Source: Brasenia schreberi
Lineage: Eukaryota > Streptophyta > Magnoliopsida > Nymphaeales > Cabombaceae
NCBI GenBank assembly: GCA_036023115.1
Contig: JAYKKT010000049.1
Span: forward strand, 1,116,001-1,180,000
Reading direction: 5' to 3'
DNA length: 64,000 nucleotides
Positions 47,201 to 57,483 of this stretch are shown piece after piece (the first letter of the stretch is position 1; each line of letters opens with the position of its first letter). Position numbers and translations under genes: made by a program. Below the pieces are notes generated by a model that worked only from the letters and a program-made list of their open reading frames with translations, made no database searches and had not been told where the DNA came from.

Positions 47201-50200
47201 CCAATCTTTAAATAACACTCAAATCGCATGTCTCCCACTTCATGAATGCAATAAAAATCATATACACACACTTAATAACTTCATATTTTGTCATTAAAAA
47301 AAAACTAAAATAACACAAAAAATAATAAATATAAAGGAAAAAAATAAAAAAAACATTAAAAATATACCAAAATCCGAGTTTGGAGGCTTGCACGAACACC
47401 GTAGGGCATGATTTTGGAGCTTTGAACACTAAGGAGGTGAAAACCGGCTCTTAGGGAGCTTGAGGAACCCAAGAGGAGAGAGAAAACCCGCAAAAAATCA
47501 CGGGTTCCAGTCGGCCCGGGACCCTTTATAAGGGTCACAGGGAGTATCGCCCGTATCGTACGATACGATACGGGTGATACGTACCGTATCGCACGATACG
47601 GTGCGATGCGCCCGCACCTGAGATACGGGCCCCCGTATCGTATCGTGGTGGTCCACGATATGATACATACGATACGGACAACACCAACCAAAATTGTTCA
47701 TACTTATTGAATCAAATTGGTTCTCCTCTCTATTTAACTTTTTTAATTGTTTATAAGAAAGATAAGTAAATAACATTAATAATTAAATAAAATAAAATAT
47801 TGAATTAAATACTTAATTAGTAATTAATCATTTATTATTTTTGTTGGAGTCGCATATTATAACGGATAAAAACTAGGTGATTGAGCTGCTTATGTTCCAA
47901 CTTGTTATGCTTTTTTGTTTGGATATGTTCAAAGATACTTGAATTCCTTTCACAATCGGTTGCACTATAAGTTTGACTCAAACTCTTATTGCAAAATATC
48001 TCAGAGTTTGAACAATCACTTCCAAACCTATTCCACCAAACATTTAATAGAAAAAGACAAACATAAAGAGTTATTACAATGATATGGTAAGCTAATAAAA
48101 ATGATAGATACTATGATTCATAAAAAGATTCATATCCTATGTTTATAAGATATAAAGTGGGTTGGAAAAAAAGCAAAGGAGATTGAGGATATAGGTTTCA
48201 AATTAGGGTACTCAGGAACGGAAAAGGCTCAGAACGGAGTTGGTATTATCATAAATAAAGATTTAAAAGATAGTATAGTATAAAACTATACATACAACGA
48301 TATGGTGATCAAATCATGACATTTAAATTAGTGCTAGGAGCAGAGGTTTTGAATATAGTTTGTGTTTATGCACCCCAAGTAGGACTAGAAGATATTATAA
48401 AGATGACTTTTTGGGAGGAGTTAGATAAGGTGATTCAAAGAATTCCACAAAGGGAGATGATTTGCTTATAAGGAGACTTAAATGAACATGTCGGTAAAGA
48501 GGCATTAGGATATCAAGGTATTCATGAAAACTATGGTTTTGGGGATATAAATGAGGGAGGTAGGAAGATTTTAAATTTTGCTATGACATTTGATATCTTT
48601 ATATTCAATACAATCTTCAAAAAACGAGATGAACATTTAATTACTTATAAGAGTGGCTTATCACAAACACAAATTGATTATTTTATTTGTAGGAAAAATG
48701 ATAGATCATGTTGCAAAGATTGCAATATAATTTCATGAAAAAGCTTAAACACTCAACATCAACTTTTAGCTATGAATTTAGAGGTAAAAAAAGTGGACAA
48801 AGAAGAAAAGAGTGCATCGAGCTATTCAGACTAAATGGTGGAACCTAAAAAGCGAGAAAGAAGGTATTTTTAAATGGAAAGTCTTTCAAGGAGATGCTTG
48901 GAATTATGTTGGTACAACTTGTGATATGTGAAACAATATGGCTATACATATTAGGAAAGTGGCGAAAGATGTGTTGGTGAATCTAAGGGAGGTGTACCAG
49001 CACAAAAAGAAGTTTAGTGGTGTAAGATAAAATCAAGACAAAGAGAGCATGTTATAAATTATATTATGCTAAGAAGACTAGTGAAACATTAGAGGCTTAT
49101 AAGAAAGAAAAAAAGAAGTGAAAAAGGTTGTCAGTGAAGCAAAAGCAAAAATTTGGAAGGATTTATATTAAAAGCTCAACTCAAAAGAGAGAGAAAGAGA
49201 TATTTTTAGGATAGCTAAAGCTAGAGATAAGAAAACTAATGATCTTAATTTTGTTAGATGGATCAAAGATGAGGATGATAAAATTCTAGTGGCAAATGAT
49301 GATATAAAAAATAGATGAAAAAATTATTTTTATAAGTTTTTAATGAAAATAAAGATGTTAGTATTAGTTTAGGAGAATTAGCCAAATCAGAAAAATATAT
49401 AAACCATAATTTCTATCGAAATATTAAAAAGAATGAAGTCAAAGAGGCTCTTAAACATATTAAGGTTGGTAAATCGGTAGGACCAAACAATATTCCTATA
49501 GAAGTTTAGAAAATCCTCCGAGAGACATGAATCATTTGGCTCACAAGACTATTTAATGAAATATAGAGAAACCAAAAGATGCCTGAGGAATGGAGAGTGA
49601 GTACACTTATACCCTTATATAAGAACGAGGGAGATATTTAGAATTTTGTGAATAATCGAGGTATTAAGTTAATGACCATATTATAAAATTATAAGAAAAA
49701 ATTATCGAATGTAGGTTAAGACAAGTATCAAGTACAATAGATAATCAATTTGGATTCATGCCAGGTAGATCTACTATTGAAGTGATTCACCTTTTGAGAC
49801 GACTCATGGAACATTTTAGAGCAAAAAAGAAAGACTTTACATGATATTTATTGATCTAGAAAACACTTATGATAGGATACTAAGGGATGTTCTGTGGAGA
49901 ACCTTCAAAAAAAGAGGTATCCCATTGACATACATAAACCTTATAAGAGACATGTACGATGATGCAAAAACATGTGTGAGGACTCATGAAGGAATGACAT
50001 ACTTCTTTAAAGTTAATATTGGGTTACATAAAGGATCAACTTTAAGTCTATACTTATTTATAGTGGTGATTGATGAGTTAACAAAATATATTCAAATGAA
50101 GTACCTTTGTTTATGTTATTTACATATGACATTGTGTTAGTGGAGGAGTCTAAGGAAAAAGATAATAAAAAATTATAACTATGGAGAGAAACATTAAAAA

Positions 50201-52683
50201 GTAAAGGCTTCCAGCTTAGTAGAACAAAGACAGAATATATGGAATGTAAGTTTGATCATTTGGTTACTTCAAAGGACATAAAAATTAAAATTGACACACA
50301 TTGCATCCCCAAAAGAAAAGTTTTAAATACCTAGGGTGAATTTTTCAGAGTGATGAAAGAATTGATGGAGATATTACACATAGAATTAATGCAGGTTGGT
50401 TACAATAGAGAGGAGCATCAGGTATTCTTTGTGACAAGAAGATATCATTAAAGTTAAAAGCTAAATATTATATAGTAGCAAATAGACTTATCATATTTTT
50501 ATGGTTTTGAGTGTTGGGCAGTTAATCATTAACATCTACAAAAAGATATGTATGTCAGAAATGAAGATGTTTGAATAAGTGGCCATACAAGCAAAGACTG
50601 TATACATAATGAGATTATTAGAAACAAATTGGGAGTGACGCCAATAGAGGATAAAATAAGAGAATATCGTTTAAGATGGTTTGGACATATAAACAGATGA
50701 TCAAAAGAAGTGCTTGGAAGAATGTATGAAAAATTAGATTTTGAAATTTTTAAAAGTGGTAGAGGATGACCACAAAAGTTTTGGAAAGAAACAATAAAGA
50801 ATGATCTAGCTTATGTTGACATGTCAAGTGATCTAAAAAACATAAGTCCATTAAGACAATAGATAAAAAAGTTTAATAAAGTCATTCCTCACCTATCTGT
50901 CCATTCGTCAGTCATGAATAGTACATCCCGTCTCCTTCCATAACTCAGTCAAAGTTGAACAACACTCTTAGACTTCAAGGACAATCTTATATAATAGTTT
51001 TTCTCTTAACTTTTGATAAAATGATATCTTATAACCTATACCAATGTTAGCAATGGCATATGCCATTACTTGAAAATGAAAAGAATTTGTTGCATTAAAT
51101 GAAATTCATGCATAAAAAAAACATCTCCCTACTACCTTGCCTACTAATGTAATTGCTTTGAAGCCATAGCAACACGAATTTCAGGTTTAACATCAGGTGT
51201 AGTACTAAGAGAAAAAAATAACTCTATGTCAGAAGAAGATTTTTCTCTAGCCTTCCTCTTCTATCACTTACAACCTCTTCAACAACCTTTTTTCCTCTGG
51301 TTGGCGGTCGAAACTATTACTACTAACCTACTTAGCATAAGAAGGGATGTTATCACCAAGTCCACTAGCATCATCCTCTTCCTCAAACATCTCTATATCA
51401 TTCTTTTGTTGTCTCTTCTCAACTATACTCTCAATCATTTACAAACATTGTCATTTAATAGCTTGACACTTTCCTAACTTTGCTTGTACAAGGAGCAACC
51501 TCTTTCCAAGTACTTGATAGGTGATATTTAAAATGAGAAATTAATCACCTTCTCACAAAAAAATATATTTGATTTTTAACACGAACATCATAATGTTGAT
51601 GTTGCCACTAATAGAGTGATGGTGGTGTTAGACATAAGAATGTTGGTGTTGCCACTAACGGAGTGATGGTGGTGTTGGAGACTCTTGAAAACTGTTAGAG
51701 ATGCCTCATCCTAGTTGGAAGTCACCTTGAAGGAGCTTGAAGATCCAAAATGGAAGCTAGAAACCCCATAAAAATGTGGGTTTTTGTTCGGTCAGGGACC
51801 TTTATAAAAGGTCCCTACACGTATCGCCCATATCATATGATACGGGTAATACGCTTTGTATCATGTGATACAATACGATATTGTATCTTATACGATGCAG
51901 TATTGTGTATTGTATCATGGAGTCTCACAATATGATACATATTGCACCGTATCGTACGATATAATGCGTTATGCATAACACTGGTTTCAACAATACCCTC
52001 TCAAATTTTGGTTTCATTCTGATAACACTTTTCATCAAATATTGCATTTTCATTTTATCATACCTCTACACTATCTCTACACTATGAAATTAGTGGAAGC
52101 TCTAAGGCTCTCGTTTCTCATAATGTCTGTAAGGGTGCCTCTAAAACGCCCTGGTTCTCAAACAAGATGATCAGATTTGATAACCGTTAGACTAAACTTC
52201 ATGTATAGCTGCTTCATATCTCTTACGTTGGTTATAGGTTCATAGGTGTCTGCTTCAGTATAACATAATGTTGTAAATTCATGCAATCCTGGTTCAGCCT
52301 CCACAAATCAGACACAATCTGCAAAATTAACTAAGAAAAATTACTTCAGGGGACTGTATCTCGGACTCAGCAGTTCTGCTTTTGGATTAGCAGAAGGTTT
52401 GCTAATACTCTAAAGGGTTTAGTTTATTATTAATGTGTCATATAGGTTCCTTTAGCCTGTAGGTACTGTTTCCTTGAGAGGGTGTGAAAATTAACTTTAA
52501 GATGTCTATACACCCTACATGCAAACTTGCTTGTGCAGTTTCTGTATTTACTGTTGCTAAATCCTCTGCTCAAAGGCTGTCGCTTTTTTTCCCCGTCTGC
52601 AAGTAATCAATTTTCTTTCACGTTAAACATCGGATGCATGCAGAGAATTTGCGAGGAAGGTGAGGAAGTTGATGATCATTTAA
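35616..52683 (+). CDS. Auxin response factor, class C (ARF10/16/160-like), with a frameshift
   Basis: A nuclear transcription factor binding auxin response elements; class C members act mainly as repressors. Exons are 35616-36630, 37265-38172 and 52644-52683, summing to 1,963 nt: 654 codons with stop plus one extra base. Exon 1 opens at ATG 35616 with LRLWRVCAG and [13 protein letters not shown] (dimerisation domain). The B3 domain follows with [13 protein letters not shown] and [16 protein letters not shown], then the ARF domain ([18 protein letters not shown]). Exon 2 resumes [20 protein letters not shown], carries the middle region and most of PB1 ([13 protein letters not shown]). Exon 3 ends PB1 with [12 protein letters not shown]. 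Between about 35862 and 35905 the frame changes by one base, so the frame from ATG ends at 36125 after 169 codons. ARF17 lacks PB1, so this is ARF10/16/160 type. Exon 1 is GC-rich, unlike the surrounding transposons. Confidence 0.85.
36631..37264 (+). other. ARF intron 1
   Basis: 634 bp, phase 0, between ctgcag and gtcacatggg. Donor gtctct lies in a CT run and the acceptor is ggataccag. The position, between ML Q and the VTWDEP block, is a conserved ARF intron site. AT-rich with no transposon seen. Confidence 0.8.
37492..37512 (+). promoter_or_regulatory. miR160 target site
   Basis: The 21 nt aggcatgcagggagccaggca pair with miR160 except for a mismatch at the miRNA 3' end and one G:U pair, judged against the miR160 sequence as I know it. 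It encodes AGMQGAR in exon 2, the same place as in ARF10, ARF16 and ARF17. It predicts cleavage of the transcript by miR160 and supports the class C assignment. Confidence 0.85.
38196..38227. repeat. (TA)n microsatellite
   Basis: About 16 TA units just inside the donor of ARF intron 2, preceded by a short CT run. Likely polymorphic. Confidence 0.9.
38883..39829 (+). pseudogene. RTE 1 endonuclease and linker, broken
   Basis: Apurinic-endonuclease domain with [27 protein letters not shown] and [14 protein letters not shown] (the catalytic GDLN box) in one frame, then YKSGLS, an in-frame TAA at 39328, and [13 protein letters not shown]. The linker continues from about 39474. A run of seven A at 39797-39803 shifts the frame by one base against copy 2, so endonuclease and RT are no longer in one frame. 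The 5' end is missing. Confidence 0.75.
39967..41574 (+). CDS. RTE 1 reverse transcriptase, uninterrupted frame
   Basis: A 535-codon frame for a LINE reverse transcriptase, which copies its RNA at a nicked genomic site. Fingers: [16 protein letters not shown] (about residue 50). Palm: [17 protein letters not shown] (about 190), [13 protein letters not shown] (about 240), and the catalytic [12 protein letters not shown] box (about 280). Thumb and C-terminus: [14 protein letters not shown] (about 345), [13 protein letters not shown] (about 405), [33 protein letters not shown]. The frame opens at a GTG and has no early ATG, so on its own it is the 3' part of a once longer protein. It is 97 percent identical to copy 2 (16 residues differ). 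Confidence 0.85.
   Translation: MANDDIRNRWKNYFYNLFNENKDVSISLGDLAKSEKYINHNFYRRIQKNEVKEALKHMKSGKSIGPDNIPIEVWKILGEMGITWLTRLFNEIWKNQKMPEEWRASTLIPVYKNKGDIQNCMNYRGIKLMSHTTKLWERIIERRLRQVSSTIENQFGFMPGRSTIEAIRLLRRLMEHFRAKKKDLHMIFIDLEKAYDRVPREVLWRTLEKRGIPLTYINLIRDMYDGTKTCVRTHEGTTDFFEVNIGLHQGSTLSPYLFIMVMDELTKHIQDEVPWCMLFADDIVLVEESKEKVNRKLELWRETLENKGLRLSRTKTEYMECKFDHLATSEDIEIKIGTHCIPQKESFKYLGSIFQSDERIDGDVTHRINAGWLKWRGASGILCDKKIPLKLKGKYYRATIRPAMFYGSECWAVNHQHVQKVSVTEMKMLRWMSGHTRKDRIHNEVIRNKLGVAPIEDKMREHRLRWFGHIERRSKEEPVRRLEKLNLESIKRGRGRPQKCWKETIKNDLAYWELSANMAHDRDLWKQRIHVADPV
41611..42000 (-). pseudogene. RRM exon fragment in Pack element B
   Basis: On the minus strand: [16 protein letters not shown], then [13 protein letters not shown], with the RNP1 box RGFGFIVF better kept than in element A. 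The frame breaks soon after. The leader and the TEDKLKE-equivalent region lie to the right. Where A reads N and S, B keeps the expected G, so the two copies decayed independently from one captured exon. Confidence 0.65.
43247..45274 (+). mobile_element. RTE-clade LINE 2, inside the hAT 1 transposase intron
   Basis: 5'-truncated at acaccctctgatatg, so it lacks the endonuclease; it ends in ggcttag plus four gtt units. Inserted between the gtacatta donor and the acceptor upstream of the WWNRFG exon of the hAT transposase, on the opposite strand. The part shared with LINE 1 is nearly identical. The linker has its own stop (TAG at about 43472) where copy 1 has the extra A. Confidence 0.85.
43637..45244 (+). 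CDS. RTE 2 reverse transcriptase, uninterrupted frame
   Basis: The same 535-codon frame as in copy 1, again opening at GTG without an early ATG. The catalytic box [12 protein letters not shown], the [10 protein letters not shown] motif and the C-terminal [12 protein letters not shown] are all intact. It differs from copy 1 at 16 residues. About 20 nucleotides differ in 1,608 and most change an amino acid, so the differences look like neutral decay after insertion. Without an endonuclease domain this copy could not start a new insertion on its own. Confidence 0.85.
   Translation: MANDDIRTRWKNYFYNLFNENKDVSISLGDLAKSEKYINHNFYRRIQKNEVKEALKHMKSGKSVGPDNIPIEVWKILGEIGITWLTRLFNEIWKNQKMPEEWRASTLIPVYKNKGDIQNCANYRGIKLMSHTMKLWERIIERRLRQVSSTTENQFGFMPGRSTIEAIHLLRRLMEHFRAKKKDLHMIFIDLEKAYDRVPKEVLWRTLEKRGIPLTYINLIRDMYDGTKTCVRTHEGTTDFFEVNIGLHQGSTLSPYLFIMVMDELIKHIQDEVPWCMLFADDIVLVEESKEKVNRKLELWRETLENKGLLLSRTKTEYMECKFDHLATSEDIEIKIGTHCIPQKESFKYLGSIFQSDGRIDGDVTHRINAGWLKWRGASGILCDKKIPLKLKGKYYRAAVRPAMFYGSECWAVNHQHVQKMSVTEMKMLRWMSGHTRKDRIHNEVIRKKLGVAPIEDKMREHRLRWFGHIERRSKEEPVRRLEKLNLESIKRGRGRPQKCWKETIKNDLAYWELTANMAHDRDLWKQRIHVADPV
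47695..48071 (-). pseudogene. hAT 2 transposase, C-terminal remnant
   Basis: Aligns with 42840-43240 of hAT element 1: the exon with FGSDC and RNSSIFE-type text and the acidic tail region with [11 protein letters not shown]. Frame breaks are present. It continues the sequence left of hAT element 1 once that insertion is removed. Confidence 0.7.
48072..50817 (+). mobile_element. RTE-clade LINE 3, decayed, 3' end lost
   Basis: Contains the endonuclease start ([18 protein letters not shown], then [20 protein letters not shown]), [14 protein letters not shown] text near 48370, and the reverse transcriptase ([19 protein letters not shown] at 49.84 kb, [21 protein letters not shown] near 50.05 kb). 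The FADD box reads FTYD. Many stops. The text ends in aatgatctagcttatgttg and never reaches the ggcttag-gttgtt end. It joins hAT 2 sequence directly, so a deletion removed the LINE tail together with the middle of the hAT 2 transposase. Confidence 0.8.
50818..51560 (-). pseudogene. hAT 2 transposase, N-terminal remnant
   Basis: Aligns with about 46250-47050 of hAT element 1: the DUF659 region ending near 50818 and the N-terminal linker to about 51480. Stops and frame changes throughout. The BED finger region near 51.5 kb is barely recognisable. Confidence 0.65.
52644..52683 (+). other. ARF exon 3 (40 nt)
   Basis: After the acceptor gcatgcag, one base completes Arg, then GAA TTT GCG AGG AAG GTG and so on encode [12 protein letters not shown] with stop TAA at 52681-52683. 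It matches the end of the PB1 domain of class C ARFs (xEFxKxxRRLTI), and the phase fits exon 2 exactly. An alternative acceptor two bases on would give an unrelated peptide. Confidence 0.8.
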
Positions 52684-53250
52684 GCTCGAATGGATAGGTG
52701 TTGGCAGATGTCGGTGTTGCTTGTGCAGTATGATTTGAAAACTTGGGTGTGAATGTCTCTCCAATTGGAAGAACAACCTAAACTGACTGTCAAGGTGTTC
52801 CTCTTCACATGAGGTTGTGCTGCGATTAGATGTAGGAATTCTGAGTTCATAGTGCACGTAACAGTAGGCTTTCCTGTTTCTGGCGTTGCTTGTACACGTA
52901 CTTATGGTTTAGATGCTTGTACTTGAATTGTTTCATTTAAGCTTTATCTCAATTTTAATGTTTGATATAGCTGTATCATGTATGCTATGCTTTGAGCATT
53001 CAGATCATATCGTGTTGTAGTGGGGCATTGGTCCATCTGGCCACAGATAAGAGGCTCAATTCCTGACGGGTTCTTTGCAGTTGTAACTGCTAGAGGTCTG
53101 CCTAACCTCTGCTTGGCTTGGTTAAAGAAAAATATTGCCCTAGCTGGCCATGTTTGGATTTCTCATTATCGTCTCGTATGGCCAGGAGCTGAGCACATGT
53201 TGCCTGACTGACAACGAGGGCCTTGAGACGAGCTTGAACTATTCATTGTG
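52684..53250 (+). other. ARF 3' flank
   Basis: Expected to hold the 3' UTR. T-rich stretches occur near 52930, but no canonical AATAAA was seen close by. The frame at 53020-53211 has no known domain and is not taken as a gene. Confidence 0.4.
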
Positions 53251-56200
53251 GTATGTGGTAAGTTGGGCCAAATGTGCACAGCCAAGTTACAGGAGCCTGT
53301 GGCAAGGTGAACTTGGATGATCACAACTTATCAAATTTACCAAACTTTACCATACCGAGCTTCAGTGAGTAGGGGTTTATGGAAGGCGATTTCAAAAACA
53401 TTGCAAGACGACCACTTATGGTGTGTTTGTCGTAGCGGAAGTGTTGGATTATGGAAGGTAAAGGTCCACAAGGGGACGTGCCAGGCTGAACCGAAAGCCG
53501 TGCATATCTGACTGATGGGACTGAAACAGTACACAGCCCACTTATGCCCCAACCAAGCTCACCAAGAAAAGTCCATAGCCACCAGCCTGATGATGCTACG
53601 ACCTGTTAGTTTGTATTTCAGTATTGTGCAGAAAAATGGCCACACGATCAATTGCATTTTTCCATACAGAGTTTATCAACAAATTTGAAACTGCTCGGGA
53701 ATCAAAAGCATACAAATTTGACACTAAACTATATATCTGTGACCTCAGGATTCCGTTAGCAGATCTATATCGTTGGCTCTCCATGGGTCATTGCAACGCC
53801 TTCAAAAATAACGTTCTTATGACAGGTCAATTGCAAACTCGACTGCTGCTCCCTTTTATCCTAGCTCTCCCCGTGAGCATCTTCAATGCCTTATCCCTTG
53901 ATTCCATGCTCTTTGTTGATTCTCTTTCCTGTTTTTATACACTTGTGGCTTTTCTTCTGCGTTTGTACCGATTCCAAACGTATTGGAGGCTTGTCATTAC
54001 ATACCGTATTCCTTTCATTTCATGCTAGGTACCAGGACACAGGACCTTTTGTCATCGTCTACAAAAAAATGAATTATATTAGTAGTGCCTTCCGTACTAC
54101 TAACATTAGATATTCCTATCATTTCATCACATCTATATAGTGTTTCTCATGTATAAGGACATTATGGCCGACTTTTCATTGAGTACACAGATAACGTCCA
54201 CCTTCAATCTCTATTTTCTTTTTCCTTGGTCTTTGTCTACATATTCTCCATTTTAAGAAAATCCGTTATCTTCAGGGAATGCCCATATCCCATAGGCGTT
54301 TCCACCAATTTTTGTTGGCTACACAACCATTAAAATGGAAAAACGCTTGAGCCCCTTCCCATGCTTTCATGGCCAGTTCGTGTTTCTAGGCACTATTCAT
54401 AGGCCTCTTTCACTATGTACTCGCCCTTTTGATTGAAACCAATATACTGAATCAATGCTTCATATTGTTGTAAAGGAATATTTTTAATTAAATTGCATAG
54501 TTCTTTTCAAAATAGGCTAATGTTGCATCCTAAGCATAATTCTCAACTCTCTAAATATCATATCCCACTAGATGTATGATCATTATTCGCATGCTATCTC
54601 TAGACTTATCTTGATATAATGTACAAGCTAACTGATACAACACATATAATAAAGTTTTATTTTTGTTACTGACTCTCTTTCATGAAAATTTAGTGTGGAG
54701 CACTTCAAACTTAATGTTTACGGACCTAATCTCTAACACTACTAGATTGATACTCATCTCCAAAGATATCACTCAAAATGTCTTCTTTGCTTATAGCTAA
54801 CATCTCTTGTATCAAGGTAATAAGCTTTTCCTCCATTAGAAGACCAAATATCTCGTAGTCATTGTGAAGTGGTAGTCATCTTAGACCATGGTACGTAGAA
54901 GCTGTTTGTATACCGCTCGATAAAAGCAATCAACAATGCATGGTTTATAACTTAAAATAGCAAACCTATCTACCCAATCAATCCACTCTTATATGCAATC
55001 TCAACCTAATTATCGAGTCTCACATTCATCCTCTTCATTATCCTTGCTCTCTCAATAGTATACCTTGTGTGAACTATTATGATTTTTTGCCATCTATAGA
55101 GTTGTCCTCCGTATGTTATGGCTTTGCATCTCCTATATGAAGCGGTAACATTATGCCCTTCTACTTATACTCTATGAGTGATATATGTATAGCAAAAACG
55201 TAAAATTAATTAATCAAATTAAAATAAGAGAGACACACCTAGGGAGTAGGTATCTTTAGGTAGGAGATGCGTCACAAATGTGTCTCACCTATGCGGGAGA
55301 CACTCTACAATCGCGTCTCACTTATGTGGGAGATGCAACCTAGGTGTGTCTCCCATCAAGAGAAACCCATGCCCAAGAGAGACTAATGCTCCAAGTGTCT
55401 CATGAGTAGGGGAGACGTGCTTGGGGCACGTTTCAACCCGTAAAACTAGGTTTTTCAATGAGAATATGATAAAGATCCCTCAAAACAACTAAAAAATAAA
55501 ATTTTCAAAACCTAATTAACAATATACCTTGATAAATCAATGAATCTCTATTTGAATTAGCCTTTCTTTTCTTCTTTTTCTTCCTTTTCCTCCTATTTTT
55601 TTCTTCCTTTTTTGATGAATTTTAATGCATTCTTTTATTGCAAATGGCCACAGATCGAGTAATGTGTGACTGGAGTAGGTCAACCAGTGAGTGATCGGAG
55701 TAGGTCAGGGAGTGAGTAACAGATAGAGAAATGATCAAACGGGGACAACATACAATGGTTTGTGCAGGAGGTGAAAGAGACCCGATTTGTCATACAAGAG
55801 TACCCTAGTAATTACCTATAATTTCTACGATTATTTTGAGAAAATCTAGAAAAAAGAGGTGTGTGGATAGTAAAAAGGTGTGTGCGTATCAATCCTAGTT
55901 GAGATTTGACTATGTGCGAGTTGATTCTTTGGTAAGGTTACAACTTAGTGTAAGTGACTTAACAGAGAGGATTTGAAAATGCATGTTGAAGAGAACATTT
56001 TCTAGGTTAACTCGTTTAAGGTTACAACTTAGATAGGGTTGCAAGTGAGCTTATTTCTTGTAATTCAATTCAATAAATGTCAATTTGTGAGCATTCTGTG
56101 TATTTGATTATGTTGTTGGAGGTTGGTTGAGTGATACAAATGCATCAAATTTTGCAATGGGATAAAGGATAATTGGGTGCATATTTGGCTATAACCTCCC

Positions 56201-56694
56201 AATAACAAACAGGTAACATGGGAATTCTTCTAGAGAATGTGAGAATAAAGGTTCTACCATGAAAGTGCAATCTCATCTTGGTGAGAGTCATAATCTTCCC
56301 TATGTTCAATTTTGAAGGTAGGCATCGTACGTGGATGCAAAAGAAACTCCATAAAATGTGTGGTTGGATCGAGATTGTTGGGCATGACTCCTTGGATTAG
56401 ATTTCTATCTGGGCCAAGGATTTGGGGTTTTAAGAGAGGAGATTCTACTATGAGGGATCCATATCGAGGAGACATGAATTTGAGAATCTTCAAAGAGTTC
56501 ATGCTAGAAGTAGGCTAAGATCCTCAAATTGAACTTTGATAAGAGTGTGGACAAGCAATTCCCTTTCTCTTTGTGTACAAAATTTGGACGGCTTGTTGTA
56601 GAAGTCAAAGGAGAGGAAGAAAGAGCTAAGGCAATTGGACGAAGAAACACTTTCAATATGTTTTGAAGTGATTCTTGTTTCTTTCTTACTTGTT
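53251..56694. other. No gene recognised
   Basis: Apart from the repeat at 55.2-55.4 kb and a pyrimidine tract at about 55562-55612, no structure was recognised. The frame at 53639-54028 has a hydrophobic C-terminal half but no family I know and no supporting exons. Confidence 0.45.
55230..55401. repeat. Degenerate 32-bp repeat with clustered TGTCTC/GAGACA motifs
   Basis: Units around ggagatgcgtc, ggagacactc and ggagatgcaacc repeat about every 32 bp. Canonical auxin-response cores occur at 55230-55235 and 55297-55302 (GAGACA) and at 55281-55286, 55347-55352 and 55396-55401 (TGTCTC). Motif presence is seen; any regulatory role is conjecture. Confidence 0.5.
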
Positions 56695-56699
56695 GTCAT

Positions 56700-56973
56700 T
56701 GTTAGAGATTGGTTCATTAATAATCGTTATGGGTCTTAGTGTAACTCGTTATGGGTCTTAGTGTAACTTATGTCCATTTAATAGTACTTAAGTATGATTA
56801 GGGACAGTTTAGTTATTCAAGTTAGATAACTTATAAATAGGTAGATTAGAGTTAAGTCCATTAGGGAAAAGAGGCTGAGCAACAGCCAGACGTGGTGACA
56901 TCTTCCTGTCTTTTGCCTCCAATCTGCTAAAATTTGTAAGTTTTTCTTTCATTCAATAATATGATTTGTAACA
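56700..56973 (+). repeat. 5' LTR of copia D
   Basis: 274 bp, starting tgttagagattgg and ending tttgtaaca. Contains a 22-bp direct repeat (tcgttatgggtcttagtgta) and a TATA-like cttataaatagg. By eye about 5-6 percent different from the 3' LTR, and lacking 18 bp that copy has. Confidence 0.9.
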
Positions 56974-56986
56974 TGGTATCAGAGCC
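56974..56986 (+). promoter_or_regulatory. Primer-binding site of copia D
   Basis: tggtatcagagcc, the standard initiator-tRNA-Met site, directly after the LTR. A second identical site follows the 3' LTR at 61997. Confidence 0.9.
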
Positions 56987-57483
56987 TATAAGGTTGTTAA
57001 ATCTGTGTTTTGTGTAAAAAGAATGAGTTTCTTTCTTGAAAAAGTGAGTTTTGAGAAGAAATTAGACTGAAATAGTCTTGAAAAAGTGTGTAAATCGTGA
57101 CAAGAAAGTGGTAGCCGACCACTAATTTTTGTGTACCATACCAGAGAAGACAGACGACCATAAGTTTTTCATAGATCGTGACAAGAAAGTGGCAGCCTAC
57201 CACTATTTTCTGCGTACTACATTAGAGGAGACAAACAACAGATAGTGACAAGAAAGTAGCGCCTCCACTGTCTTCTGCGCATCCAGCATATGGTCTTCAA
57301 ACTTATTCTCTAATTTCAGTCTAGTCAAATAACATGAAGTCTTTCAAACATATAGTGAAGGTGTGGTTGATGAATTCATAATATTTTCAGCATTAAACCT
57401 CACCTGATTCTTTGGAAATTGAAGTATTGAAGATTAGATTTTTATTTTGATTGTGAGAGGTCAGTTTGTTTGTTCCTTTATAA

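Larger units (their letters stand above)
42290..47686 (-). mobile_element. hAT element 1, inside hAT element 2
   Basis: Left end cagtgttgtc, right end gacaacacca (tggtgttgtc inward). Flanked by accaaaat at 42282-42289 and 47687-47694, a perfect 8-bp duplication; joining the flanks restores hAT element 2. Length is 5,397 bp, of which about 2,030 is RTE LINE 2. Arrays of gtatcgtat and gatacgatac lie just inside both ends (42300-42366 and 47530-47680), as expected of subterminal transposase-binding repeats. It encodes a broken transposase on the minus strand. Confidence 0.85.
38387..51983 (-). mobile_element. hAT element 2, outer shell of the nest
   Basis: Left end tagtattgtt at 38387, right end cataacactg at 51983. 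Flanks gttttaac (38379-38386) and gtttcaac (51984-51991) form an 8-bp target duplication with one transition. Subterminal gtatcatatcgtgtatc repeats lie at both ends. Its own sequence is scattered: 38387-38734, 42177-42281, about 47695-48070 and about 50818-51983; the pieces align in order with hAT element 1. The middle of the transposase is missing (see RTE 3). Transposase remnants read on the minus strand and are heavily decayed. It sits in ARF intron 2. Confidence 0.8.
38173..52643 (+). other. ARF intron 2, filled with nested transposons
   Basis: 14,471 bp from donor gtaatg (after ccattcag) to acceptor gcatgcag. Phase 2: AG of exon 2 joins A of exon 3 to give Arg in the EPFR-EF junction, the usual intron site inside the ARF PB1 domain. 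The native intron is only 38173-38386 plus 51992-52643, about 870 bp. The rest is hAT element 2, its 8-bp duplication, and everything inserted into it. Confidence 0.8.

Noticed and set aside
47530..47680. GATACGAT array as a satellite or CRISPR-like array
   Set aside because: Irregular spacing without unique spacers, and fully contained in the end of a hAT element.
53020..53211. Short frame downstream of the ARF
   Set aside because: No domain or exon signals; it falls in the expected 3' flank.
53639..54028. 130-residue frame with a hydrophobic C-terminal half
   Set aside because: No recognised family, no splice context and no related copy in the window.
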